From positions 212,103-276,102 of the forward strand of contig NZ_JAGYPF010000002.1 of the NCBI RefSeq assembly GCF_018343535.1: a stretch of 64,000 bases of DNA. The letters run 5' to 3'. The notes under the pieces are model-generated. The model did not search any database. It saw nothing but the letters and a program-made list of their open reading frames with translations, and was not told the origin of the DNA. The position numbers and the translations under genes were made by a program. This stretch comes from Neobacillus rhizophilus. Lineage in GTDB: Bacteria; Bacillota; Bacilli; Bacillales; Cytobacillaceae. Of the stretch, positions 24,979 through 34,206 are shown piece after piece. Position 1 is the stretch's first letter, and each line of letters starts with the position of its first letter.

Positions 24979-25353
24979 ATGGAACTTTTGAATGTATATC
25001 AGAATAATTATCTGATAGTTTTCGTGTTCCTATGTCTCGGGGTGTTGCTGCCGGTGGTGGCATTATATTTAGGTAAGCTTTTGCGTCCGCACAAACCTAG
25101 CGAAGCAAAGTTGACCACATATGAGAGCGGTGTTGAGCCATTTCACGATTCCCGTGTACAGTTCAATGTCCGCTATTATATTTTTGCCCTAATGTTTGTT
25201 ATTTTTGATGTGGAAACGGTATTTTTATATCCATGGGCGGTTGCCTATGATAAGCTAGGCGTTTTCGCATTGATCGAAATGTTAATTTTCGTATTCTTGC
25301 TATTATTAGGCCTAGTGTATGCTTGGAAAAAGAAGGTGCTACGATGGATCTAA
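24979..25353 (+). CDS. nuoA: NADH-quinone oxidoreductase subunit A
   Basis: Small membrane subunit of complex I, 124 residues with three helices. The conserved loop is [21 protein letters not shown], followed by [18 protein letters not shown] 24979 follows GGAGGGGATA at normal spacing. It overlaps nuoB by 10 bases. First gene of an 11-gene operon. Confidence 0.96.
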   Translation: MELLNVYQNNYLIVFVFLCLGVLLPVVALYLGKLLRPHKPSEAKLTTYESGVEPFHDSRVQFNVRYYIFALMFVIFDVETVFLYPWAVAYDKLGVFALIEMLIFVFLLLLGLVYAWKKKVLRWI

Positions 25354-25856
25354 AACTAGATGGCGTTACCGATTTGGAGATGCAGGAGTTAAAACAGAAT
25401 GTGTTTATGACTTCGCTGGAGCAAGTGAAGGCCTGGGCGCGAAGCAGTTCGCTGTACCCGGTGACATTTGGTCTGGCTTGTTGTGCGATAGAAATGATGG
25501 GCGTGGGTGCGGCTCACTACGACTTGGACCGGTTCGGATCGTTTTTCCGTCCGTCACCGCGTCAGTCTGACTGTATGATCGTTTCTGGAACAGTTACGAA
25601 AAAAATGGCACCGATTTTGCGCCGTTTATATGACCAGATGCCGGAACCTAAATGGGTGATCGCGATGGGGTCATGCGCAACCGCAGGCGGACCATACATA
25701 AAATCGTATTCCGTTGTCAAGGGTGTTGACCAGATTGTGCCGGTTGACGTGTATATCCCAGGTTGCCCGCCAAACCCAGCTGCCTTAATTTATGGAATCA
25801 ATAAATTGAAGGAAAAAATTCGTTACGAAGCGAAGACTGGGAAGAAGGTGACCTGA
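25344..25856 (+). CDS. nuoB: NADH-quinone oxidoreductase subunit B
   Basis: Carries cluster N2, the last Fe-S centre before quinone. Ligand cysteines are visible in the adjacent pair of [11 protein letters not shown], in MGSCATAGG and in [12 protein letters not shown]. The protein is 170 residues from ATG 25344, with AAGGTG five bases upstream; the longer frame from GTG/ATG upstream lies within nuoA. Confidence 0.97.
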   Translation: MDLKLDGVTDLEMQELKQNVFMTSLEQVKAWARSSSLYPVTFGLACCAIEMMGVGAAHYDLDRFGSFFRPSPRQSDCMIVSGTVTKKMAPILRRLYDQMPEPKWVIAMGSCATAGGPYIKSYSVVKGVDQIVPVDVYIPGCPPNPAALIYGINKLKEKIRYEAKTGKKVT

Positions 25857-25859
25857 TAA

Positions 25860-27218
25860 ATGAGCGGGGAAAAGGATCTCGAACAATTAAAGCGAGAGGC
25901 CGTGGCAAAGGCAAAGGCCGAGGCGGCAGCGAAACGAGCTGCCCGGGAAGCCGGACAGAAGCCGGCTGAATCAGCTGCGCCAAAGCAAGAGGAAACACCG
26001 GTTGAAGCGACACCTGCAGCTGGTTCAGGAGCAGGCGACGCTGATGATTTAGCGAAGAAAAAGGCCGCAGCCGCTGCGAAGGCGAAAGCAGCAGCGTTAG
26101 CGAAGAATAAACGTGAAGGCATCGCGGATGAAGAGCCAGCAGCAGAGGCCGCAGCACCAGCACCTGGAGTACCGGAAGCAGGAGCGGGCGACGCCGATGA
26201 CCTAGCGAAGAAAAAAGCCGCAGCTGTAGCGAAAGCAAAAGCAGCCGCAGCAGCGAAACGGAAAGCGATGGAGCTAGCGGGTGGTGCAGACCAGGCCTCA
26301 GAACCTGCTGCTACACCAGAAGCACCGGAAGCAGCAGACGCAGGAGCAGGCGGCGACGCCGATGACCTAGCGAAGAAAAAAGCCGCAGCTGTAGCTAAAG
26401 CAAAAGCGGCCGCAGCAGCGAAACGGAAAGCAATGGAGCTAGCGGGCGGTGCAGACCAAGCCGCAGAACCTGCCGCAGAAGCAGGCGGAGACGACGCCAA
26501 AGCGAAAGCCGCAGCAGCGGCAAAAGCCAAGGCCGCCGCAGCAGCGAAGGCCAAAGCAGCGGCAGCAGCCAAAGCAAAACGTGAAGGCGGAGCGGAAGAT
26601 GTACCAGCAGGCGATGATGAAAAAGCAAAAGCCATTGCCGCAGCGAAAGCGAAAGCAGCCGCTGTAGCAGCAGCGAAGGCCAAAGCGGCCGCAGCAAAAG
26701 GCGGTGCAGCCGGGGCAGGAGCAGCCGAGGCGAAGCCATCTCCGAACCAGCCGTACCTTGATAAGTACGTTAAAGTAATCGAAGAAAACATGGGTTCCGA
26801 AGTTTTAGAAGATTTTTATATTAATAAACTATCGAAGGATGTTCCAACCCTTGTGGTGAAGCGGGAAGCCTACTTTAAGCTTGCACAATTTTTAAAATAT
26901 AATGAGCTGTTAGGTTTCGACTATTTATCAGAGCTACACGGAACTGACTTTGAAACACATATGGAAATTTATGTTCACTTATACTCATACAAAAACCGCC
27001 AATCCGTCGCCTTCAAGGTGAAGATTGACCGGAATGAGCCGATCATCGAATCCTTGCAGCCAGTTTGGGCGGGCGCTGACTGGCCTGAGTGTGAAGCATA
27101 CGACTTACTTGGCATCAAGTTTACCGGGCATCCAAACCTGCACCGGATTATGCTTGGCGAAGAATGGGTTGGCTATCCACTGAGAAAAGACTATGAGCCG
27201 TATGATGTGGAGGTGTAA
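25860..27218 (+). CDS. nuoC: NADH-quinone oxidoreductase subunit C with giant Ala/Lys-rich N-terminal extension
   Basis: The 30-kDa complex I subunit is only the last 150 or so residues (LDKYVKVIEENMGSEVLEDF to the end, with EREAYDLLGI-type motif CEAYDLLGIKFTGHPNLHRI). The first 300 residues are low complexity: an acidic cassette (DADDLAKKKAAA, near residues 58, 109 and 164) followed by runs of AAAKAKAAA and a spacer AMELAGGADQ. Predicted to be long charged helix or disorder. The reading frame is intact with AAGGTGA upstream, and the same frame joins both parts, so this is one protein. I recall similar extended NuoC in other Bacillus. The function of the extension is unknown. Confidence 0.95.
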   Translation: MSGEKDLEQLKREAVAKAKAEAAAKRAAREAGQKPAESAAPKQEETPVEATPAAGSGAGDADDLAKKKAAAAAKAKAAALAKNKREGIADEEPAAEAAAPAPGVPEAGAGDADDLAKKKAAAVAKAKAAAAAKRKAMELAGGADQASEPAATPEAPEAADAGAGGDADDLAKKKAAAVAKAKAAAAAKRKAMELAGGADQAAEPAAEAGGDDAKAKAAAAAKAKAAAAAKAKAAAAAKAKREGGAEDVPAGDDEKAKAIAAAKAKAAAVAAAKAKAAAAKGGAAGAGAAEAKPSPNQPYLDKYVKVIEENMGSEVLEDFYINKLSKDVPTLVVKREAYFKLAQFLKYNELLGFDYLSELHGTDFETHMEIYVHLYSYKNRQSVAFKVKIDRNEPIIESLQPVWAGADWPECEAYDLLGIKFTGHPNLHRIMLGEEWVGYPLRKDYEPYDVEV

Positions 27219-27221
27219 CCA

Positions 27222-28322
27222 GTGATCAAAACAGAAGAAATGATGCTTAACGTAGGTCCTCAGCATCCAAGTACGCACGGCGTATTCCGGCTTGTCGTTA
27301 AACTCGACGGGGAAATCATTACCGAAGCACAGCCTGTCATCGGTTACCTGCACCGCGGGACTGAAAAATTGGCTGAGAACCTGCAATATACACAAATTAT
27401 TCCGTACACCGACCGGATGGACTACCTGTCGGCGATGACCAACAACTACGTTATCTGTCACGCAGTAGAAACGATGATGGGCATCGAGATTCCAGAACGG
27501 GCGGATTTCCTGCGCGTGATTGCGATGGAATTGGGCCGTGTGGCGAGCCACCTGGTTTGGTGGGGTACATACCTGCTTGACCTTGGGGCAACATCACCGT
27601 TTATCTACGCCTTCCGCGAGCGGGAAATGATCATTAATATGCTAAACGAGCTTTCAGGCGGACGTTTGACATTCAACTACATGCGTGTCGGCGGCGTCAA
27701 GTGGGATGCGCCAGAGGGCTGGATTCAAAAAGTAAAAGAATTTATTCCGTATATGCGCGAACAGCTTGCCGGCTACCACAGCCTAGTAACAGGGAACGAG
27801 ATTTTCCTAAACCGGGTAAAAGGGATTGGCCAGTATACAAAAGAAGACGCGCTGCAATACAGCTTGAGCGGTGTTAACCTGCGCTGTACCGGCGTGAAAT
27901 GGGACCTGCGCAAAGACGAGCCGTATTCCATCTACAATCGCTTCGACTTTGATGTTCCGGTTCAGGAAAGCGGTGATGCCTGGGCGCGTTACCAATGCCG
28001 CATGGCGGAAATCGAAGAATCGTTGAAAATTTTAGAGCAGGCTGCTGAGCAGTTCCCAGAGGAAGGCGAGATTTTGGCGAAGGTGCCAAAAATCATCAAG
28101 GCGCCAAAAGGGGAAGCTTTTGTCAGAATTGAATCGCCGCGCGGGGAAATTGGCTGCTATATTTACAGCGACGGGAAAAAAGAACCGTACCGCTTAAAGT
28201 TTAGAAGACCATCTTTCTATAACTTGCAAATTCTTCCGAAGCTATTAAAGGGAGAAAACATTGCAAACATGATTGCCATTTTAGGCGCGATTGATATTGT
28301 CCTTGGAGAGGTGGACGGCTGA
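27222..28322 (+). CDS. nuoD: NADH-quinone oxidoreductase subunit D
   Basis: The 49-kDa subunit that forms the quinone site with NuoB, 366 residues. Recognised by LNVGPQHPSTHGVFRL, IGYLHRGTEKLAE, DRMDYLSAM, GGRLTFNYMRVGGVKWD and the C-terminal ILGAIDIVLGEVDG. GTG 27222 is the start, preceded by GGAGGTG. It abuts nuoC by three bases and overlaps nuoH by one. Confidence 0.97.
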   Translation: MIKTEEMMLNVGPQHPSTHGVFRLVVKLDGEIITEAQPVIGYLHRGTEKLAENLQYTQIIPYTDRMDYLSAMTNNYVICHAVETMMGIEIPERADFLRVIAMELGRVASHLVWWGTYLLDLGATSPFIYAFREREMIINMLNELSGGRLTFNYMRVGGVKWDAPEGWIQKVKEFIPYMREQLAGYHSLVTGNEIFLNRVKGIGQYTKEDALQYSLSGVNLRCTGVKWDLRKDEPYSIYNRFDFDVPVQESGDAWARYQCRMAEIEESLKILEQAAEQFPEEGEILAKVPKIIKAPKGEAFVRIESPRGEIGCYIYSDGKKEPYRLKFRRPSFYNLQILPKLLKGENIANMIAILGAIDIVLGEVDG

Positions 28323-29326
28323 TGATACAAGAGATGCTCCAGTCAAGTCCAGGTTGGTTTAACTTTATCTTCTTCTTTATCTTTGGACTTGTCTTACTAT
28401 TAGTCGTATTAGGATTCGTTACGTACTCAATCTTAGCGGAACGGAAGGTCATGGGTTACATCCAGCTTCGCCACGGTCCGAACCAGCTCGGCGGACGCTT
28501 TGGACTATTGCAAACCGTTGCCGACGTTTTAAAGCTTTTATTAAAAGAAGATATCATCCCGAAAATGGCTGACCGTCCAATGTTTATTTTGGCGCCGGTT
28601 ATCGCGTTTGCACCATCATTCATGGTGCTGGCAACCATTCCGTTTACTGACCGTTTTCAGTTCGCTGACCTTGGCGTCGGACTGCTCTACTATGTAGCTG
28701 TATCCGGATTGACGGTTTTCGGAATTCTGCTTGGAGGCTGGGCTTCCAACAACAAATACTCCTTGCTCGGGGGAGCGCGGGCAACAGCGCAGATGATTTC
28801 ATATGAAATTCCGCTTGTTATGTCCGTTCTTGGCGTTATTTTATTATCGGGTAGCTTGAACTTAAATGATATCGTGCATGCCCAAAAGCACGGCTGGTTT
28901 ATTTTACTGCAGCCAATCGGGTTTATCGTATTTTTAATCGCTTCGACTGCGGAACTGTCCCGGACACCGTTTGACCTTCCGGAATCAGAGTCCGAGCTTG
29001 TTGCCGGTTATCATACCGAGTACACCGGTTTCCGCTGGGCCTTCTTCATGCTGGCAGAATATGTGTATTTATTCGCAATGACTGCCTTAATTACGATATT
29101 ATTCTTTGGCGGCTGGATGGCCCCATTCGGATTCCTTGACTTTATCCCGGGAGCGGTGTGGTTCTCGTTAAAGTTCTGCGTGATCTTGTTCCTTTATCTG
29201 TGGTTCCGAAGTACATTTCCACGGATGCGCGCCGACAAACTTATGGAGTTCGCCTGGAAAATCTTAATGCCAGTGGCGCTCGCAAACATCATGCTGACTG
29301 CCATTATCAAATCGTTGTTTTTTTAA
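28322..29326 (+). CDS. nuoH: NADH-quinone oxidoreductase subunit H
   Basis: Membrane subunit next to the quinone chamber, 334 residues, about eight helices. Conserved loops seen: ERKVMGYIQLRHGPNQLGG and AELSRTPFDLPESESELVAGYHTEY. The start overlaps the nuoD stop. About 70 bases with a GGTGTCAGGCACC palindrome separate it from nuoI. Confidence 0.97.
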   Translation: MIQEMLQSSPGWFNFIFFFIFGLVLLLVVLGFVTYSILAERKVMGYIQLRHGPNQLGGRFGLLQTVADVLKLLLKEDIIPKMADRPMFILAPVIAFAPSFMVLATIPFTDRFQFADLGVGLLYYVAVSGLTVFGILLGGWASNNKYSLLGGARATAQMISYEIPLVMSVLGVILLSGSLNLNDIVHAQKHGWFILLQPIGFIVFLIASTAELSRTPFDLPESESELVAGYHTEYTGFRWAFFMLAEYVYLFAMTALITILFFGGWMAPFGFLDFIPGAVWFSLKFCVILFLYLWFRSTFPRMRADKLMEFAWKILMPVALANIMLTAIIKSLFF

Positions 29327-29337
29327 AAAAAGAAATG

Positions 29338-29350
29338 GGTGTCAGGCACC
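29338..29350. repeat. GGTGTCAGGCACC palindromic repeat inside the nuo operon
   Basis: Exact match to the 13-mer at 30726-30738 and 6220-6232 and the reverse complement of 22322-22334. It sits between nuoH and nuoI, in one of the few gaps of an otherwise tightly packed operon. Confidence 0.7.
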
Positions 29351-29405
29351 GCTTTTGGGCACCACAAATTAATAGAAGTGAAAATTTTTAAAAGGGGTGA
29401 AAAAC

Positions 29406-29825
29406 GTGCTTGGATTAGCTAAAGGCTTGAAGTATACCCTGAAGCAGTTGTCTCGTGAGAAGGTTACTTATGATTATCCGAATGAGCCGCTGCCGCTTCC
29501 GGACCGCTTCCGCGGGATTCAGAAGTTTTATCCGGAAAAATGTATCGTGTGTAATCAGTGTGCGAACATTTGCCCGACGGATTGCATTCAATTAACGGGT
29601 AAGAAGCATCCGGACCCGACGAAAAAAGGGAAAATCATCGACACATACGATATTAACTTTGAAATTTGTATCCTTTGCGATCTTTGTACCGAGGTCTGCC
29701 CGACAGAGGCCATCGTTATGACCAATAACTTTGAGCTGGCGGAATACAGCCGGGACATGTTATTTAAGAACCTTGAATATTTGGATGAGAACGACGACAA
29801 CGTACGGCAGGTGAATAAAGCATGA
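29406..29825 (+). CDS. nuoI: NADH-quinone oxidoreductase subunit I
   Basis: Two [4Fe-4S] ferredoxin-like subunit, 139 residues. The two cysteine motifs are CIVCNQCANICPTDC and CILCDLCTEVCPTEA. GTG 29406 is preferred since AAGGGGTGA (29392-29400) ends five bases before it; the GTG at 29397 lies inside that site. Its stop overlaps nuoJ (ATGA). Confidence 0.96.
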   Translation: MLGLAKGLKYTLKQLSREKVTYDYPNEPLPLPDRFRGIQKFYPEKCIVCNQCANICPTDCIQLTGKKHPDPTKKGKIIDTYDINFEICILCDLCTEVCPTEAIVMTNNFELAEYSRDMLFKNLEYLDENDDNVRQVNKA

Positions 29826-30349
29826 CATTAACAGGCGAGTTTTTCGCATTTATGGCCCTGGCGCTTGTGGCGATCATCGGCGGCGTGCTTTTACTGAATC
29901 TGAACAAAGTCGTACACATGGTCGTGGCCTTAATCTTCACATTCGTGGCCATTGCCGGAATCTACATTCTGCTCAATGCCGAATTCGTGGCAGCGGTGCA
30001 GGTGTTGATTTACTCCGGTGCGATTACGATCATCATGCTGTTCGGGATCATGTTAACGAAGCCGTACGATGATGAGGGTGAAAGTGCCTCTAATGGCAGC
30101 AAGTGGAGAAGGATCTTATTATTCCTAGGTGTTGTGGGTTTTGCGTTTGCCGTTTACGTCGGCATTTACAATTTCCCAATCGATCAGGTTCCTTCAAACC
30201 TGCATGAAAACAACACGCTGGAAGTTGGTAAAGCATTATACAGCAAATATATTATTCCGTTTGAATTTGTATCTGTTTTACTATTAGCATCTCTGATCGG
30301 AGCGATTATTTTAGCAAAACGAGAGGATAAGGAGGGGGATAGCAAATGA
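29822..30349 (+). CDS. nuoJ: NADH-quinone oxidoreductase subunit J
   Basis: Membrane subunit of 175 residues with five helices. Visible family features: [19 protein letters not shown] at the N-terminus and [26 protein letters not shown] in the pi-bulge helix. Overlaps both neighbours by four bases. Confidence 0.95.
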   Translation: MTLTGEFFAFMALALVAIIGGVLLLNLNKVVHMVVALIFTFVAIAGIYILLNAEFVAAVQVLIYSGAITIIMLFGIMLTKPYDDEGESASNGSKWRRILLFLGVVGFAFAVYVGIYNFPIDQVPSNLHENNTLEVGKALYSKYIIPFEFVSVLLLASLIGAIILAKREDKEGDSK

Positions 30350-30660
30350 GTTCAGTCCCCGCTTCAGCGTTCCTGGCACTAGCACTCATTTTATTTTGCA
30401 TCGGCTTATACGGTGCGCTTACAAAAAGAAATACCGTAATCGTGTTGATTTCCATTGAGTTGATGCTGAATGCTGTGAACATCAATCTCGTCACGTTCAG
30501 CAAATACGGGATGGCACCGTCCATCACCGGACAGGTTTTCGCGTTGTTCGCAATGGCCGTCGCTGCTGCCGAAGCAGCCGTAGGTCTGGCTATCCTAATG
30601 TCGCTTTACCGTAACAAGAAAACTGTTAATATTGACGAAATGGACCAAATGAAACACTAA
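30346..30660 (+). CDS. nuoK: NADH-quinone oxidoreductase subunit K
   Basis: Proton-path membrane subunit, 104 residues with three helices. The key helix segments are [16 protein letters not shown] and [20 protein letters not shown], carrying the conserved membrane glutamates. A hairpin and a palindromic repeat lie between it and nuoL. Confidence 0.96.
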   Translation: MSSVPASAFLALALILFCIGLYGALTKRNTVIVLISIELMLNAVNINLVTFSKYGMAPSITGQVFALFAMAVAAAEAAVGLAILMSLYRNKKTVNIDEMDQMKH

Positions 30661-30662
30661 AA

Positions 30663-30699
30663 AGTGGCAGATGGGCCCGGTCAGGCGGGCGTTGCCACT
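30663..30699 (+). other. Intercistronic hairpin between nuoK and nuoL
   Basis: AGTGGCA (30663-30669) pairs with TGCCACT (30693-30699), with further GGGCCCG/CGGGCG-type pairing inside. No T-run follows, so processing or partial attenuation is more likely than full termination. Confidence 0.5.
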
Positions 30700-30725
30700 G
30701 TAACAATAGTGCACAGCACACTAAG

Positions 30726-30738
30726 GGTGTCAGGCACC
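30726..30738. repeat. GGTGTCAGGCACC palindromic repeat before nuoL
   Basis: Second copy within the nuo operon, in the 170-base nuoK-nuoL gap. It is followed by CGCGTGTGGACATTTGTCC, part of the same insertion-like stretch. Confidence 0.7.
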
Positions 30739-30829
30739 GCGTGTGGACATTTGTCCGCCCACGGTAGACACGACGCCAATTTCGACTAATTCCGGGTGGG
30801 GCATTCAACCACCCAGACAAAGGATGATA

Positions 30830-32698
30830 ATGATGGAAAATGCATGGCTTATACCGCTTTTCCCGCTATTATCGTTTTTGATCCTTCTTCTCATCGGTAA
30901 GCGGCTGAGGGAGGCGAGTGCGTATGTGGGGATTCTGCTTACGTTAGCATCGCTTGTTTTCTCAATTCTCGTGTTATTCGAACGCTTTACAGAGCCAACC
31001 TACATCACCAAGTTTGACTGGCTCACGATAGGAGATCTGCATCTAACAGCGGGCTTTGAAGTGAATCAATTAAATGCATTAATGCTGTTTATCGTATCGC
31101 TTGTCAGCTTTCTTGTACATACCTACTCCAAAGGGTACATGCATGGGGACGAGCGCTTTCCAGTGTTCTATGCATACTTAGGATTATTTACGTTTGCGAT
31201 GCTCGGTCTCGTCATTTCGCCGAACCTGCTCCAAACTTATATTTTCTGGGAACTAGTCGGTGTCGGTTCGTTCCTATTAATCGGTTTTTATTTTTACAAA
31301 GAAGAAGCGAAGGCAGCGGCAAAGAAAGCCTTCATCATGACCCGGATCGGGGACGTTGGTCTCTTTATCGGGATGATTCTGATTTTCTGGCAAACGAAAA
31401 GCTTTGAGTACAGCGAAATTTTCAGAGCGGTTGAGGCTGGCGCTGTCTCACAAACGATGATTACCTTAACAGCGATCTTAATTTTTATCGGGGCGGTTGG
31501 TAAATCCGGTCAGTTCCCGCTTCATACATGGCTTCCAGACGCGATGGAAGGTCCGACACCAGTTTCGGCCTTAATCCACGCCGCCACAATGGTTGCCGCC
31601 GGGGTTTACTTGGTTGCTGCGCTTTTCCCGCTTTTCCAAGCGAGCCAAACAGCGCTGTTGACTGTAGCGACAATCGGTGCATTCACCGCGATTTTCGCAG
31701 CCAGCATCGGCCTTGTGCAGACGGATATTAAACGCGTTCTCGCGTATTCGACTGTTTCACAGCTTGGCTACATGATGCTCGCACTTGGTTCCGCCGGCTA
31801 TGTGGCTGGTGTGTTCCACCTGATGACACATGCATTTTTCAAAGCATTGCTATTCTTGGCAGCCGGTTCCGTGATCCATGCGGTTCACACTCAGAACATC
31901 GAGGAAATGGGAGGCCTTTGGAAAAAATTAAAATTTACTGGTCCGTTATTCTTAATCGGAACACTCGCCATCAGCGGGGTACCGGGACTATCCGGTTTCT
32001 TCAGTAAAGATGAAATTTTAGTCGCAGCATGGGAAGGCGGCCATCCAGTGCTATTCCTATTAGCGTTAATCGCGGCGTTCTTTACCGCATTCTATATGTT
32101 CCGCCTGTTCTTCCTGGTGTTTACCGGCGAAGCGCGCGGCGAACAAAAACATGTTCACGAATCACCATCCTTGATGACCCTGCCAATGCTTGTCCTTGGC
32201 GTTCTGGCTATCATCGGCGGTTATGTGAACACACCATGGTTCGGTTCGTTCCTTGGCGATTGGCTTGTTGACGGCAACGAGGCACTTGGCCACGGCCATA
32301 TCGAAGGTCCAGCCTGGATCATGATTGCCGCTACGGTCGTTTCCTTATTAGGAATCTACTTGGCATGGTTAATCTACGGAAAGCGCTCTGTCGCACGCGA
32401 CTGGCTCAGCGGCGCAGGCGGCACACTGCATACCATTTTGCTTAACAAATATTATGTGGATGAATTCTATCAATTAATCGTCGTTAATTTTGTCAAAGGG
32501 TTCAGCTACTTCCTGCGCTTCATTGACGTGTTCTTAGTAGAAGGCATCGTCAAGGGTGTGGCCGGGTTCGTACAAGGGCTTGGCATAACAGGCTCGAAAA
32601 TGCAGAATGGTCAGGTGCAAACCTACGGAGCAGTGGCCTTTATCGGACTCGCGGTACTCGCAGTCATCTTTGCATTAACAGGGGGGTACTTGAAATGA
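30830..32698 (+). CDS. nuoL: NADH-quinone oxidoreductase subunit L
   Basis: Largest antiporter-like proton-pumping subunit, 622 residues from ATG 30830. Diagnostic sequences: [37 protein letters not shown]-like ([19 protein letters not shown]), [19 protein letters not shown] and the long C-terminal lateral helix region. Three in-frame ATGs (30824, 30830, 30833) follow AAAGG; the exact one is uncertain. The longer frame from GTG 30743 runs through the repeat and is rejected. Overlaps nuoM by four bases. Confidence 0.96.
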   Translation: [622 protein letters not shown]

Positions 32699-34200
32699 AT
32701 TTATCTTGGGTTCTGACAACACTAGTATTCTCCCCTTTACTAGGTATTGTCGTTCTAGCTTTTATGCCAAAAACGCAGGAAAAAGCGATCAAGTTCGTCG
32801 GCTTCCTGGCAACTCTGCCGGCATTGGCCTTAGCGCTTGCAGCGTACGCTCATTATCTTGCCGGAAAAAAATTATCGGACTTCACAATTGGACATGAATG
32901 GATTCAATTCCGCGGCATGAGCGGCGATGCGCCAATTTTTTCAGTCTATTATGAGCTTGGCTTAAGCGGCTTCCAACTGCTGCTCGTCGTGTTAACTGCC
33001 GTTGTTGCAACACTTGCGGCCATTGCAGCAAGGTATGTGAAAAAAGAATGGAAAGGCTACTTCATGCTGTTCCTTCTTTTAGAAGTCGGCATGCTCGGCG
33101 TATTCACAGCGGAAAACTTAATCCTGTTCTTCATCTTTTTCGAAATTACGCTTATTCCAACTTTCTTCCTTATTGGAAAATGGGGTTATTTTGAAAAAGA
33201 AAAAGCAGCTTACAGCTTCTTAATCTATAACGGATTAGGTTCAGCGGTTCTGTTAATCGTCATCATGATTCTTTTTGCAAAAACAGGCACGACCAACATC
33301 GACCTGTTAACAAAAATCATGGCCGACCCAAGTGCGCCATTGTCTGGCGACTTGAAACTAGGTTTATTGATTTCCTTATTAATTGCGTTTGGCGTGAAAT
33401 TGCCGATTTTCCCACTGCACAGCTGGATGTTGAAAGTTCACGTGCAGGCACCGCCATCCGTGGTTATGATTCACTCTGGGATTCTATTAAAAATCGGTGC
33501 GTACGGTTTAATCCGTTTCGGGATGGGAATTTTTCCAGCACAATTCGAAACGCTTGCAACTTTGATTGCCATTCTGGGCGTGATCAACCTGCTTTACGGT
33601 GCGTTCCTGGCGTTCATTCAATCTGACTTTAAAATGGTCTTGGCTTACTCATCGATTTCCCACATGGGTATCGTGCTAATCGGACTTGCGGCGATGAATG
33701 AAGCCGGCATCCAAGGTGCGATTTTTCAAGTGGTATCGCACGGTTTGATTTCAGCTTTATTGTTCTTCTTAGTGGGAGTTTTATACGAGCGGACCGACAC
33801 GTCGCTTATCGAAAACCTCGGCGGTATAGCAAAGGGCATGCCGATTGCAGCCGGCTTCTTGTTGGCGGGCGCGATGGCATCGCTTGGTTTGCCGGGCATG
33901 TCGGGATTCGTCAGCGAATTCATGGCTTTCCTTGGACTGTTCAAAGAACTGCCATGGCTTGCCGCAGTCGGAACGATCGGCATCATAATGACCGCAGCGT
34001 ACCTGCTTCGTGCCGTCTTAGGCATGACGTTTGGTAAGGCGCACCGCGAGTTCATTGGCTTCGTTGATTTGAAGGGCGTGGAATTCGTGCCGGTTGTGGT
34101 TTTGACAGCGTTAATTGTGTTAATTGGTGTTTACCCAAGTGTTCTAAGCTCACCGCTTCAAGCCACACTTGAGACTATCATGCTTGGGTTAGGAGGGTGA
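32695..34200 (+). CDS. nuoM: NADH-quinone oxidoreductase subunit M
   Basis: Antiporter-like subunit of 501 residues and about 14 helices. Seen: FFIFFEITLIPTFFLIGKWG, GVKLPIFPLHSWMLKVHVQA, PPSVVMIHSGILLKIGAYGL and AYSSISHMGIVLIGL. Begins within the nuoL stop (ATGA). Its end is six bases before nuoN. Confidence 0.97.
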   Translation: MNLSWVLTTLVFSPLLGIVVLAFMPKTQEKAIKFVGFLATLPALALALAAYAHYLAGKKLSDFTIGHEWIQFRGMSGDAPIFSVYYELGLSGFQLLLVVLTAVVATLAAIAARYVKKEWKGYFMLFLLLEVGMLGVFTAENLILFFIFFEITLIPTFFLIGKWGYFEKEKAAYSFLIYNGLGSAVLLIVIMILFAKTGTTNIDLLTKIMADPSAPLSGDLKLGLLISLLIAFGVKLPIFPLHSWMLKVHVQAPPSVVMIHSGILLKIGAYGLIRFGMGIFPAQFETLATLIAILGVINLLYGAFLAFIQSDFKMVLAYSSISHMGIVLIGLAAMNEAGIQGAIFQVVSHGLISALLFFLVGVLYERTDTSLIENLGGIAKGMPIAAGFLLAGAMASLGLPGMSGFVSEFMAFLGLFKELPWLAAVGTIGIIMTAAYLLRAVLGMTFGKAHREFIGFVDLKGVEFVPVVVLTALIVLIGVYPSVLSSPLQATLETIMLGLGG

Positions 34201-34206
34201 TTAGGA

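Noticed and set aside
25798..26791. Antisense frames of 114-322 codons opposite the NuoC extension
   Set aside because: Mirror of the GC-biased Ala/Lys codons; the sense frame is a fused, in-operon gene with a ribosome binding site.
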